DNA of 64,000 nucleotides from assembly GCF_000337095.1 (NCBI RefSeq), contig NZ_AOIV01000004.1, positions 21,021 to 85,020 on the forward strand. The letters are read 5' to 3'. The notes below the pieces were generated by a model, which was not told the origin of the DNA, did not search any database, and saw only the letters and a program-made list of their open reading frames with translations. The position numbers and the translations under genes are program-made. This DNA is from Halogeometricum pallidum JCM 14848 (GTDB taxonomy: Archaea > Halobacteriota > Halobacteria > Halobacteriales > Haloferacaceae). Below are positions 15,921 to 25,206 of this stretch, piece by piece (positions within the stretch are counted from its first letter, which is position 1; each line of letters begins with the position of its first letter).

Positions 15921-15930
15921 CTTTATCATA
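15921..15930 (+). promoter_or_regulatory. TATA box of thiC
   Basis: CTTTATCATA lies about 28 bases before the ATG of thiC, so the transcript should have almost no leader. This leaves no room for a TPP riboswitch. Confidence 0.6.
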
Positions 15931-15952
15931 TGGTGGTATCACTAGGTAATCG

Positions 15953-17419
15953 ATGCCGACACAGCTCCAGCACGCGAGGGACGGCGAGACGACGGCGGCG
16001 ATGCGGCGGGTCGCGGAACGCGAGAACGTCGACCCGGAGTTCGTTCGAGAAGAGGTCGCCGCGGGTCACGCGGTCATCCCGGCGAACCGTGAACACCCGT
16101 CGCTCGACCCCATGGTCATCGGCGAGGCGTTCTCGACGAAGGTGAACGCGAACATCGGCAACAGCGAGGAGACGAGTTCCCGGGAGGAGGAACTGAAGAA
16201 ACTTCACACCGCGGTCCACCACGGCGCCGACACGGTGATGGACCTCTCGACGGGATCCGACCTCGACGGAGTCCGCGAGGCGAACGTCCGGTACTCGCCG
16301 GTCCCCGTCGGGACGGTGCCGATATACGAGGCGGTCAAGCGGGCCGACTCCGTCGGGGATATCACGTTCGAGATGCTCTTCGAGGTGATCGAAAAGCAGG
16401 CCGAACAGGGCGTCGACTACATGACCATCCACGCGGGCGTGCTGATGGAACACCTCCCGTTGACGGACGGCCGCAAGACGGGCATCGTCTCGCGCGGCGG
16501 GTCGATACTGGCGAAGTGGATGGAGGACAACGCGGCGCAGAACCCCCTGTACGCCCGTTTCGAGGAACTGTGCGAGGTGTTCGCCGAGTACGACGTGACG
16601 TTCAGCCTCGGCGACGGCCTCCGGCCGGGATGTCTGGCCGACGCCGGCGACGACGCGCAGTACGCCGAGTTGGAGACGCTCGGCGAACTCGTCGCCGTCG
16701 CCCGAGAGCACGGCGTGCAAGCCATGGTCGAGGGCCCGGGACACGTTCCGCTCGACATGGTCGCCGAACAGGTCGACCGGGAACGCGAAGTGTGCGACGG
16801 CGCGCCGTTCTACCTCCTCGGTCCCCTCGTCACGGACGTCGCACCGGGGTATGACCACATCACCAGCGCCATCGGCGCGACGGAGGCGGCGCGCGCGGGC
16901 GCGGCGATGCTCTGTTACGTGACGCCGAAGGAACACCTCGGCCTCCCGGACGCCGAGGACGTGCGCGACGGTCTCGCCGCCTACCGTATCGCGGCGCACG
17001 CGGGGGACGTGGCCGCGGGCTTGCCCGGCGCACGCGACTGGGACGACGCGCTCTCGGAGGCGCGCTACGCCTTCGACTGGCGGCGGCAGTTCGACCTCTC
17101 CTTGGACCCCGAACGCGCCCGCGAGTTTCACGACCAGACGCTCCCCGGAGACAACTACAAGGAGGCCCGCTTCTGCTCGATGTGCGGCGCGGAGTTCTGT
17201 TCGATGCGCATCGACCAGGACGCCCGGGAGGACGGCGAGATGGACCGCATCGCCGACGAGACGGACCTCGAGGACTCCCCCGCCGCGGAGGTCAATCGAC
17301 CGCCCGTCGGGACGCACGACACCTCCCGTGTGCCGGAACTCCCCGCGTTCCTCCGGGAGATTCACGAGGACGACCGGTCGGGGGCCGCCGCAGACGACTG
17401 GAGTCGCGTCCGCAACTGA
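15953..17419 (+). CDS. thiC: Phosphomethylpyrimidine synthase ThiC
   Basis: Radical SAM enzyme converting 5-aminoimidazole ribotide to hydroxymethylpyrimidine phosphate for thiamine. The 488-residue protein shows the family sequence [42 protein letters not shown] and the C-terminal cluster motif CSMCGAEFC at about 408-416. It has full family length and lacks the long N-terminal domain of plant and some bacterial forms. No other thi gene is near, and regulation must be at the promoter since no 5' leader is available. Confidence 0.97.
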   Translation: MPTQLQHARDGETTAAMRRVAERENVDPEFVREEVAAGHAVIPANREHPSLDPMVIGEAFSTKVNANIGNSEETSSREEELKKLHTAVHHGADTVMDLSTGSDLDGVREANVRYSPVPVGTVPIYEAVKRADSVGDITFEMLFEVIEKQAEQGVDYMTIHAGVLMEHLPLTDGRKTGIVSRGGSILAKWMEDNAAQNPLYARFEELCEVFAEYDVTFSLGDGLRPGCLADAGDDAQYAELETLGELVAVAREHGVQAMVEGPGHVPLDMVAEQVDREREVCDGAPFYLLGPLVTDVAPGYDHITSAIGATEAARAGAAMLCYVTPKEHLGLPDAEDVRDGLAAYRIAAHAGDVAAGLPGARDWDDALSEARYAFDWRRQFDLSLDPERAREFHDQTLPGDNYKEARFCSMCGAEFCSMRIDQDAREDGEMDRIADETDLEDSPAAEVNRPPVGTHDTSRVPELPAFLREIHEDDRSGAAADDWSRVRN

Positions 17420-17863
17420 GTACTCATCCGACCGTACAACGTCGTGCGGTCGAGCGAGTGAAGACGTCCGGACGCTACTTTAGGGGACTCGTCGATGCGG
17501 CCGTCGTACCGGATGGTTCGAACGCCCGATATCTGCCCGACTGGTCGCCTCTCCCATCCGGTATCGTGCCGGATTCGATACTCGGGCTAATCCGACCGAA
17601 GCGCTCGCTCCCGTAGTTATCCTTTCTAGTACTACCGTGCCCGGGGCAGTAACCGAAGATCCACCGTCCCCGTCGGACGCGCATCGGCTAAAAAGATAGA
17701 TAGTCACCGAAACGGCGAGAGAACGCATCGAATACCGATACACTCGATTCTGCAGTCGCGGTTCGGCGCTCGACGGTTTGTTCCGCTCACCAGCTAATCC
17801 CTGATATTGAATCTGATATTAGCGTCGCAACGCTGATAAGCCATCAAGTCAGCTAGACGTGGT
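17420..17863. other. 444-base spacer with alternative hairpins
   Basis: No gene recognised. TACCGGATGG (17507-17516) is the exact inverse of CCATCCGGTA (17554-17563). A second hairpin GTATCG/CGATAC (17561-17566 with 17576-17581) uses part of the same arm, so the two exclude each other. Nearer the kinase gene, CTGATATT is repeated at 17801-17808 and 17813-17820, and a TATA-like CTGATAAG near 17832 fits the kinase start. Confidence 0.5.
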
Positions 17864-19894
17864 ATGACGCTTCGGGAGGAGATTTCCGTACTCTACGTCG
17901 ACGACGAGACGGAACTATCCTCGATGGTCGCCACCTACCTCGAAGGAGAGTTCGAGGACGCCCAACTCACCGTCGAGACGGTGACGGACCCGCACGACGC
18001 CCTCGACCGTCTCGCGGACGCCGAGATGACGGTCGACTGCGTCGTCAGCGATTACGAGATGCCGGATATGGACGGACTCGAGTTCCTCCGCGCTCTCCGC
18101 CGCATCCGGCCGAACCTCCCGTTCATCCTCTACACCGGTCGGGGGTCGGAGGACGTCGTCCGCGACGCGTTCCGGGTCGGAGCGACCGACTACGTGCAGA
18201 AGGCGACCGGCACGGACCAGTACGCTGTGCTGACAAAGCGAGTCGCGAACGCCGTCTCGCGCAACCGCGCGGAGGAGACGACCGAACGCTACGACAGCGC
18301 GTTCGAGGCCCTGGAGACGGCGGTCTACGTCCTCGACCGGTCGGGGCGGTTCGTCTCCGTCGACGACGTGTTCGTCGAACTGCTCGGCTACGAACGCGAC
18401 GCCGTCGTCGGGACCCACGTCTCGACGGTGTCGGCGGACGACGAGGACTGCATCCGCGAGAAACTCGACCACCTGTTCGACGGGACGGAGTCGGACACGA
18501 CCCGGTTCGAGACGGAGGTGTACGCCGCGGACGGCGAACGCATCCACTGCGTCGCCACCGTCTCGCCCCGCGTGTTCGACGGCAGCGTGCACCGCGCGGT
18601 CGGCACGCTCCACGACGTGACCGAACAGCGTCGCCGCCGGGAGGTCGAGAAGTCCCGGGAGTGGCTGAAGGACCTCATCCTCGACACCTCGACGACGCTG
18701 ATGAGCGCCGAAGTCGACGAGATAGGGACGAAGATACACTGGACGCTCCAGAGTCTCGGTGAGTTCGCCGATGTCGACGCGGCGGTCATCTACTCCTACG
18801 ACGCCGACACCGACGCCCTGCAGAAGAGCCACGAGTGGACGGCAGACGGCGCGTCGCCGCGGCCGACCGCGGTGAGGTCGAACGACTGCGAGTGGCTCCT
18901 CGACCGACTGTGCCGGTTCGAGAACGTCCGGGCACCCGATGCGGGCGCCGTTCCCTCCTGTCCCGTCGACTCGCTGTCGCTCCCGGACGACGGGAGCCTC
19001 CTCGCGCTTCCGATGGTGTCGAACTGGTCGCTCGTCGGGGCCCTGATGTTCGTCTCCACCGAGTCCAGGCGGTGGCCGGACAAGGACGTCTCGCTGTTCG
19101 GCACCGCGGCGGATATGCTGTCGTACACTCTCGAACGCAAGCAGCGCGAACGACAACTCCACCAGCAGAACGAGCGACTGGAGGAGTTCGCGAGCGTCGT
19201 GAGTCACGACCTCAGGAACCCGATGAACGTCGTCGACGGCTTCGTCGACCTCGCCCGCGAAACAGGCGACGTCTCGCATCTCGACCGCGCGGTCAACGGC
19301 CTCGAACGGATGGACGCTCTCGTCAACGACGTGCTCGAACTCGCCCGACAGGGCCGGACCGTCGGCGAGACGTCCACCGTCGACCTCTCCGGCGTCGTCG
19401 AACGCGCGTGGGGCGCCGTCGACACGGGCGGCGCGACGCTCGAACTCGTCGGAGAACTCGGCACCGTCTCCGCCGACCCCGGGCGACTCACGCAGGTCTT
19501 CGAGAACCTCGTCCGCAACGCCGTGGAGCACGGCCCCACGGGCAGTCGGAGTTCCTCCGACGACGCCGTCGAACACGGTTCGACGGACGGCGACGACTCC
19601 CGCGGTGTCGACGCCGACGCCGTCACCGTCACCGTCGGTCCCCTCCCGAACCGCGGCGGCTTCTACGTCGAGGACGACGGCCCCGGCATCCCGCCCGAGG
19701 ACCGTGCGGCCGTCTTCGAGCAGGGACACACCACGACCGAGGGCGGGTCGGGGTTCGGCCTCTCTATCGTCGAGGGAATCGTCGAGGCCCACGGCTGGTC
19801 CGTCGCCGTCACCGAGGGAAGGGGGGGCGGCGCGCGATTCGAGATCACCACCGCGTCGCACGCGCAGGCGTTCGACCCGCCCCGCGCAGACTGA
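17864..19894 (+). CDS. Hybrid sensor histidine kinase (REC-PAS-GAF-HisKA-HATPase)
   Basis: Cytoplasmic signalling protein of 676 residues with no membrane segment. An N-terminal receiver domain (1-125) holds D12-D13 and the phospho-acceptor D63 in VVSDYEMPDMDG. A PAS domain (about 145-265), a GAF-like domain (about 275-430), a HisKA helix with H448 in VVSHDLRNPM, and a HATPase domain with NLVRNAVEHG, DDGPGIPP and GSGFGLSIV follow. An Asp/Ser-rich insertion lies in the ATPase domain around 555-580. Receiver-first kinases of this sort are common in haloarchaea. No separate response regulator gene is adjacent, and the stimulus is unknown. Confidence 0.93.
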   Translation: MTLREEISVLYVDDETELSSMVATYLEGEFEDAQLTVETVTDPHDALDRLADAEMTVDCVVSDYEMPDMDGLEFLRALRRIRPNLPFILYTGRGSEDVVRDAFRVGATDYVQKATGTDQYAVLTKRVANAVSRNRAEETTERYDSAFEALETAVYVLDRSGRFVSVDDVFVELLGYERDAVVGTHVSTVSADDEDCIREKLDHLFDGTESDTTRFETEVYAADGERIHCVATVSPRVFDGSVHRAVGTLHDVTEQRRRREVEKSREWLKDLILDTSTTLMSAEVDEIGTKIHWTLQSLGEFADVDAAVIYSYDADTDALQKSHEWTADGASPRPTAVRSNDCEWLLDRLCRFENVRAPDAGAVPSCPVDSLSLPDDGSLLALPMVSNWSLVGALMFVSTESRRWPDKDVSLFGTAADMLSYTLERKQRERQLHQQNERLEEFASVVSHDLRNPMNVVDGFVDLARETGDVSHLDRAVNGLERMDALVNDVLELARQGRTVGETSTVDLSGVVERAWGAVDTGGATLELVGELGTVSADPGRLTQVFENLVRNAVEHGPTGSRSSSDDAVEHGSTDGDDSRGVDADAVTVTVGPLPNRGGFYVEDDGPGIPPEDRAAVFEQGHTTTEGGSGFGLSIVEGIVEAHGWSVAVTEGRGGGARFEITTASHAQAFDPPRAD

Positions 19895-19952
19895 CTTCGC
19901 TCCGCCCCGACTGACGGCGCCCCCGCGACGACCGGGAGGCGCCCGAACCCGA

Positions 19953-20432
19953 CTACTCCAGCAACTCCTTCGTCTTTCGGTGGCGGTATCGGAACATCGG
20001 CTCGAAGCCGACGACTGCCGCCGGCGACGCCGCCCGGCCGAGGGGGCCGCCCGGCAGTTCGTACTCTAAGCGGTCCTCGACGAGCGTCTCGTCACCGTCG
20101 GCGTAGAACTGGTGCGTGTGGACCCACTTCCGGAACGGGCCGCCGATCATCTCGTCGCGGAACACCGCCGCGCCGTCCTCGCACTCGCGTTCGACGATGT
20201 GGGAGGTCCACCGCTGGGCCGGGCCGACGCCGAGCGGTCGCATCGACATGCGGACCTTCGACCCGGTTACCAGTTCCTCGGGGTCGGGTTCGCCGTCGGG
20301 GCCTCGGACGTCGACGACGTCGAGGTTCATCCACTCGGGCGTCAGCGCCTCCAGTCCCGATATCTTCGAGTGAAACTCCCAGACCTCCGAGAGCGGGGCG
20401 GCGACCCGCGTCCGACGGGTGTACGTGGCCAT
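19953..20432 (-). CDS. SRPBCC-family (START-like) protein
   Basis: A 159-residue helix-grip protein beginning ATYTRRTRVAAPLSEVWEFH, the usual first strand and helix of polyketide-cyclase/SRPBCC proteins, and continuing with the long strand set around RWTSHIVERECEDGAAVFRD and HTHQFYADGDETLVED. Such proteins bind small hydrophobic ligands. It lies 48 bases after the end of the downstream-oriented GH15 gene on the same strand, so it could be read through from it. No specific function is deducible. Confidence 0.82.
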   Translation of the reverse strand: MATYTRRTRVAAPLSEVWEFHSKISGLEALTPEWMNLDVVDVRGPDGEPDPEELVTGSKVRMSMRPLGVGPAQRWTSHIVERECEDGAAVFRDEMIGGPFRKWVHTHQFYADGDETLVEDRLEYELPGGPLGRAASPAAVVGFEPMFRYRHRKTKELLE

Positions 20433-20480
20433 ATCGTGAGTAAGGGGCGTCCGAAGGAAAAGCCCGCGGGCGGGGCCGAC

Positions 20481-23400
20481 TCAGAGCGTGAAGCGGGTGA
20501 CGCTCGTGCCCGCAACGGTCAGGTCGGCGTCCGTCGCGCCGGCGACGGTCACCTGGTTCTCGCCGTGTTCGATGTCGACGGCCACCTCGAACGCGCCGTC
20601 CTCGGGTTCGACTATCGCCGTCTCGCTCGGCGTCTTGACCGCGACGACGGCCGCGTCCGTCTTCCCGGAGACGACCAGGTTATCGCCCATGAAGCGCGTG
20701 CTCACCTGCAGTTTCGGCCCCTCGGGCCGGTCGGTTTCGAGGTAGCGCTCGCGGACGAACGCGGGCATCTCGACGGGTTCGCCGACGTCGATGCTGTGCG
20801 CGAGGCGCACGAACTGCGCCATCGACCACGCCAGCGGCGTCGCCGCGCCCGTCCCCTCGCCGAACTCCCAGTTGTAGGCGGTGCTGTGCTCGCGGTCCCA
20901 CACCTGCTCGGATATCATCCGTCCGGAGTTGGCGAAACTGGCCATCGTCCGGAGCATGTTCGCGGGGTCGAGCGCCTTCTCCTCGGTGTCGTTCAGCAGT
21001 TCGAACTCGCCGCGTTCGCCGGTGAAGATGGGCCAGAGGCGACCCTTCCCCTTCGACTCGATGGACCACGGCGCGCCCTCCTCGTCGCGTTCGCGTTCGC
21101 CGTAGCCGTCGCCGTTGTAGCGGTAGAAGGCCGGACCGTCCGGCGTGTCGACGCGGATGGTGCTGTCCATCTCGACGACGGTGTTCTGGATGATATCGTC
21201 GTCGGCGGGCTTGATGCCCAGCCTGACGAGTTCGAGGAAGCCGCCGTCGATTATCTCGCGTTCGTCGAGCGTCGGACCGCTGTTGGCCAGCGTCCGCAGG
21301 TGGCCGGCGTCCGGGTCACCGTCGCGGGTGACGCGGACGTAGTACGGCGTGTGCTCGTGGCGGTCGGTGCCCGTCTCCGTCGCCGTCCACGACTCGACGC
21401 TGTCGGTCCAGTCGTCGGCGAGGGCCAACCAGATGAGCGCGTCGGCGTCGTAACCCTCCCCGATGGCGATGGCGGCGGCCGAGGAGAGGCCGGCTATCTC
21501 GGCGGCGATGGACGAGGGCGAGTAGCCCGCCTCCTCCTCCCAGCGCTCCTGGGCCGTCGGCGGCCCGTTGCGCGCCACGTAGTCGGCCGAGCGCTTGACG
21601 TTCACGTAGTCGTAGCTCACGTCGTCGAACGTGACGCCGCGCTCTGCGAGCATGTACGCCATGACGGCCGGGAACGAGATGTTGTCCATCTGCTCGCCGC
21701 CCCAGCGCGTCCGGCCGTTGAGGTAGGTGTTCTGGGGGATGAAGCCGCGTTCGTCCTGCTGGTACTCGTAGATGTACTGCAGGGCGTTGACGGCCGTCTC
21801 GAGGTCCCCGACGGCGTCGAAGACGGTGAACACCTGATAGAGGTCGCGCGACCAGACGAAGTTGTAGCCGTACCCCTTCGGTTCGTCGGAGGTGACCGCC
21901 TCGCCCCACGGCACCGACGGCGACGCGATGCCCGCGCCGAGGAACGTCTTGTCCTCGACGGCCCGCAGCGCCATCAGGCAGGCGCGGTACTGGTTCGCCA
22001 GCGTCTCGTCGTCGGCGACGGATGCCGGCGGTTCCTTGTCCGCGAGGAACGACTGCCAGGAGTCGACGTACTTCGAGCGCACCGACTCGTACCCGCGCGT
22101 GAGTGCGCCGGCGGCCTCGCCGAGGGCTGCCGCGGTGTCCGCGTTCTCGGCGAATCCGAGCGCGAGCGTCTCGTTCACGCGCGTCCCGGTTCCGATGCGA
22201 CCCACGAGGACGACGTTCTCGTCGTCGACGCGCTCTTGGGCGTTCGGCAGTTCGCCGTTCGAGAACAGTCTCGCGAGGTGTTCGGTGCCGGCCACCCCCA
22301 CCGTCGCCCAGTCGAACCGCCCGGCGGCGGTCATGGCGACGGCGACGCTGTACTCATCGCCGTTCTCGTCGATGAGGAGCGGTCGGGCGTTGCCCTCCTG
22401 GTCGTACGCGCCGGCGTCGCGGGCGACGAGGTGGTAGCTCCCCATCTGCCCGAGGCGCAGGCCGCGGTCCTTCCCGCCGGTGTTCACGAGGGCGGTGTCG
22501 GCCACCGCGTACAGTTCGTACTCGTTGTCGTCGTCCGCCTCGAAGGAGACGTCGACGAGGAGCGCGTCGTGTTCGGGGTCGACGGCGTACTCGATGGTCA
22601 GTCGCCACTGGTGGCCGCGGCCGTCGCCGGATTCGGTGATGATGTGTCTGAACACGAGGGCGTCGTCCTCGGCCATCTCCGTGCGGCGCTCGATGGTGTC
22701 GGTGGCGTCGTCGCGTCGCGTCTCGTTGTGCGTCCGCGCGGTGTACGACGACTCGGCGTCGGCGTCCACGACCAACATGTCCAGCGTCCGCAGATTCATC
22801 AGGTCGACGCGCGGGAACCGCACCTCGGTGAGCGACCCCTCGGTGAGCGTGAACCAGATCCGCGAGGGGTCCTCCTCCGTGTGGTCGGCGACGGTGCCGA
22901 TGCCGTACTTCTCACCGGTGGTCCACCGGGGACGGCTCTCCGGGCCCGAGGGCGCCGGTTTCGGTGCGGGCAGCGCGTCGTACTCCGAGAGCAAGCCGGT
23001 GGTGTTCAGGCGCACCGCGTGCGACCACCCGAGTGGCGCGGCGCTGTCGGGCGTGCCGTCGTCGAACACCTGCTCCGTCAGGTAGCCGCCGCCCGTCGTG
23101 AACGGCCCGTCGGGGCGAAGCAGGCCGTACAGGTCCGTCGCCTCCTCGAGGAAGGCGTCGGACTCCTCGCCTCGGCCGTATTCGTCCAGGAGGACGGCGA
23201 ACGTCGCGGCGGCGTTCGCGCCCCACGCCGTCGACAGCGACCACAGCTTCGACTCGTCCTGCTCCGCGGTCCGCCACCAGTCGTCCTCGAAGCGGATGAG
23301 GCCGGCCACCTCGCCGGTGTCGCGGTAGAGCTCCGAGAGCGTCGTCTCGAGGTGCGACTCCAGTCGGTCGAGGTCGTCCTCAGAGAGGCCTTCGAGCCCG

Positions 23401-25016
23401 TCGTACGCCACGAACGCGTCGACGAGAGACAGCGTCGCGGAGTCCAGACGCGAGTCGAGTTCCTCGCCCTGCAGTCGCGTGCCGTACACCTCGCGCTCGT
23501 CGTCCCACAGCGCGTCGATTCCCTCGAACACGGCCGTCGCTTGTTCCTCGGCGTGGTCGGCGAGCGTCGAGTCGACGGGCGCGCGCGAGACGGCGACGTA
23601 CGCCTGCAGGAACGTCGCGGCGGTGTGCGTGAAGCGACCCACCATGTTCTCCCACGCGTTCTGACACGTTTCGGGGAGGCCGTCGTCTTCGAGGCTGTCG
23701 TCCAGCGACGCGACGCCCCGTTCGATGGCCTCGCGCATCCGCCTGACGAGGTCTGCGTCCAGTTCGTCCCGGCGCCCCTCGAGGAACGTCGAGAGGAAGG
23801 TGACGACGCTCGCCGTCTGATCGGCCTGGTACTCGGGCTTATCGGAGCCCTCGACGCGGGCGTGCGCCCACCCCGGTGCCAGCGACCCGTCGACGGCCCA
23901 CACGCGGTGGGGCCACGACCCGTCGTCCAACTGCGTCTCGCAGAAGAACTCCGCGTTCGTCGTCAGTCGGTCGGTCAGTTCCAGCGAGAGGCGGTCGTCG
24001 GCACCGAGGAGGTACCGCGATACCTCCGCCTCGTCGCGGAACCACGTGTAGCCGTAGCCGCCCGAATGCGTGTAGAACGGGTCGAACTCCGGCCCCGCGA
24101 TGTGCGCGCCTGTGGGCGCGGTCAGCAGCGACAGCGCCCGAAGGTCGGCGCGGACGAGGTTCTGCCGCGGCACGTGGTCCGGGACGTACACCTCCGCGCG
24201 GTCGCGCGCCGAGGCTCGCAGGTCGTCGGCAGACGCGTGCGCCAGCGCGCAGTGGTTCAGATCCGAGAGCGCCTCCTCGCGGCTGAGCGAGCGGTGGTCG
24301 GACAACTGGGTGACGAGCGTCGTCCGGACCGCGCGGCCCTCGGGTTCGAGGGGGGCGGAGACGACGATGTCGCCGCTCAGGTGGGTGTCCTCGTACCGCT
24401 CCAACACGGCCTCGCGGGGGAACTCGAAGGTGTCGTCGGAGAGAATCTCGTCGAACCGCTCGGGTATCTGCCCGCGGACGTCGTCGAGACCGGTGGACGC
24501 CGTCACGTAGTCGTGTTCGTCGCGGTGGAACACTTCGACGGCCTGCGTCCCCTCGGGGCCGCCCGTCTCGTGGATGAGGCGGCCGACGCGCGTCTCGCGC
24601 CCTTCGGGTGCGAGCGTCAGGAACGCCGTCAGGTGCGCGTCGGTCGGAATCGCCCCGCGGAGTTCCACGTGCGTGACGTGCGCTCGGCCGAGCGTGAGGT
24701 CGTACTGGTGGACGGTGTACTCGCCGGCGTCGTACTCCGTCTCGACGAGGCTCGTCTCGCGGTAGTAGTGCTGCCGAACCGTATCGAGGCTGTCGAACCA
24801 CCGTATCTCGCCGTTCGCCTCGATGGCGAACCGCGACCTGTCGATGCCGTAGAGTCCCGACAGCGCGGCGGAGTAATCGCGAAGTTCGCCGTCGCCCCCG
24901 ACGTGTACCAGTCGGTCCCCATGGCCGGAGAAGGCTCCGTCGGCGGTCGGACGCTCCTCCGGAAAACGCCCGCCGTGGTCGCGCTTGTATTCGTTCAGCG
25001 CGGTCCGTAGTCTCAT
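20481..25016 (-). CDS. Giant protein with two GH15 (glucoamylase-type) modules
   Basis: Predicted alpha-glucan hydrolase of 1511 residues, no signal peptide, so probably cytoplasmic. The N-terminal module (about 30-670) has GYGYTWFRDEAE near 318, CQNAWENM near 452 and TEQVFDDGTPDSAAPLGW near 647. The C-terminal module (about 690-1440) starts with a beta-rich domain, then GYGYNFVWSRD near 1050, RWEEEAGYSPSSIAAE near 1160 and SEQVWD near 1370. Each half thus keeps candidate acid and base glutamates. The last 70 residues look like an Ig-like beta domain. ATG 25016 is chosen because a TATA box (25041-25050) lies 30 bases upstream. The gene is divergent from the GH13 gene; together with malQ they form a glycogen or maltodextrin pathway. 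Confidence 0.9.
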   Translation of the reverse strand: MRLRTALNEYKRDHGGRFPEERPTADGAFSGHGDRLVHVGGDGELRDYSAALSGLYGIDRSRFAIEANGEIRWFDSLDTVRQHYYRETSLVETEYDAGEYTVHQYDLTLGRAHVTHVELRGAIPTDAHLTAFLTLAPEGRETRVGRLIHETGGPEGTQAVEVFHRDEHDYVTASTGLDDVRGQIPERFDEILSDDTFEFPREAVLERYEDTHLSGDIVVSAPLEPEGRAVRTTLVTQLSDHRSLSREEALSDLNHCALAHASADDLRASARDRAEVYVPDHVPRQNLVRADLRALSLLTAPTGAHIAGPEFDPFYTHSGGYGYTWFRDEAEVSRYLLGADDRLSLELTDRLTTNAEFFCETQLDDGSWPHRVWAVDGSLAPGWAHARVEGSDKPEYQADQTASVVTFLSTFLEGRRDELDADLVRRMREAIERGVASLDDSLEDDGLPETCQNAWENMVGRFTHTAATFLQAYVAVSRAPVDSTLADHAEEQATAVFEGIDALWDDEREVYGTRLQGEELDSRLDSATLSLVDAFVAYDGLEGLSEDDLDRLESHLETTLSELYRDTGEVAGLIRFEDDWWRTAEQDESKLWSLSTAWGANAAATFAVLLDEYGRGEESDAFLEEATDLYGLLRPDGPFTTGGGYLTEQVFDDGTPDSAAPLGWSHAVRLNTTGLLSEYDALPAPKPAPSGPESRPRWTTGEKYGIGTVADHTEEDPSRIWFTLTEGSLTEVRFPRVDLMNLRTLDMLVVDADAESSYTARTHNETRRDDATDTIERRTEMAEDDALVFRHIITESGDGRGHQWRLTIEYAVDPEHDALLVDVSFEADDDNEYELYAVADTALVNTGGKDRGLRLGQMGSYHLVARDAGAYDQEGNARPLLIDENGDEYSVAVAMTAAGRFDWATVGVAGTEHLARLFSNGELPNAQERVDDENVVLVGRIGTGTRVNETLALGFAENADTAAALGEAAGALTRGYESVRSKYVDSWQSFLADKEPPASVADDETLANQYRACLMALRAVEDKTFLGAGIASPSVPWGEAVTSDEPKGYGYNFVWSRDLYQVFTVFDAVGDLETAVNALQYIYEYQQDERGFIPQNTYLNGRTRWGGEQMDNISFPAVMAYMLAERGVTFDDVSYDYVNVKRSADYVARNGPPTAQERWEEEAGYSPSSIAAEIAGLSSAAAIAIGEGYDADALIWLALADDWTDSVESWTATETGTDRHEHTPYYVRVTRDGDPDAGHLRTLANSGPTLDEREIIDGGFLELVRLGIKPADDDIIQNTVVEMDSTIRVDTPDGPAFYRYNGDGYGERERDEEGAPWSIESKGKGRLWPIFTGERGEFELLNDTEEKALDPANMLRTMASFANSGRMISEQVWDREHSTAYNWEFGEGTGAATPLAWSMAQFVRLAHSIDVGEPVEMPAFVRERYLETDRPEGPKLQVSTRFMGDNLVVSGKTDAAVVAVKTPSETAIVEPEDGAFEVAVDIEHGENQVTVAGATDADLTVAGTSVTRFTL

Positions 25017-25040
25017 ATACGCAGGAGGTGTGCGCCCGGA

Positions 25041-25050
25041 GCATAAGTAT
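25041..25050 (-). promoter_or_regulatory. TATA box of the GH15 gene
   Basis: ATACTTATGC on the minus strand, about 30 bases before ATG 25016, in the 190-base divergent spacer with the GH13 gene. Confidence 0.6.
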
Positions 25051-25206
25051 TGGCCGTTTTTATTCACATTCGCATACGGTTACCTCAGGACGGTCGAGCG
25101 GACAGGAGCGAGCGCGAACGCGGGAATCGCGAACCGACCGACGAAACACGTCATATCCGCCGAAGGATGGGCAAAGGCAAAGTCCCGAGGGGTGTTTGCT
25201 CTCTCC

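Noticed and set aside
15856-15952. A TPP riboswitch before thiC
   Set aside because: The TATA box leaves no leader, and no conserved TPP aptamer elements are visible.
17475-17743. Short minus-strand frames in the thiC-kinase spacer
   Set aside because: They cover the inverted repeats, lack acid bias, and have no start or promoter support.
20112-25010. A 1632-codon open frame antisense to the GH15 gene
   Set aside because: It is a shadow frame caused by high GC and codon bias; its sequence is Arg/Val/His-rich with no domain, while the opposite strand encodes a clear GH15 protein.
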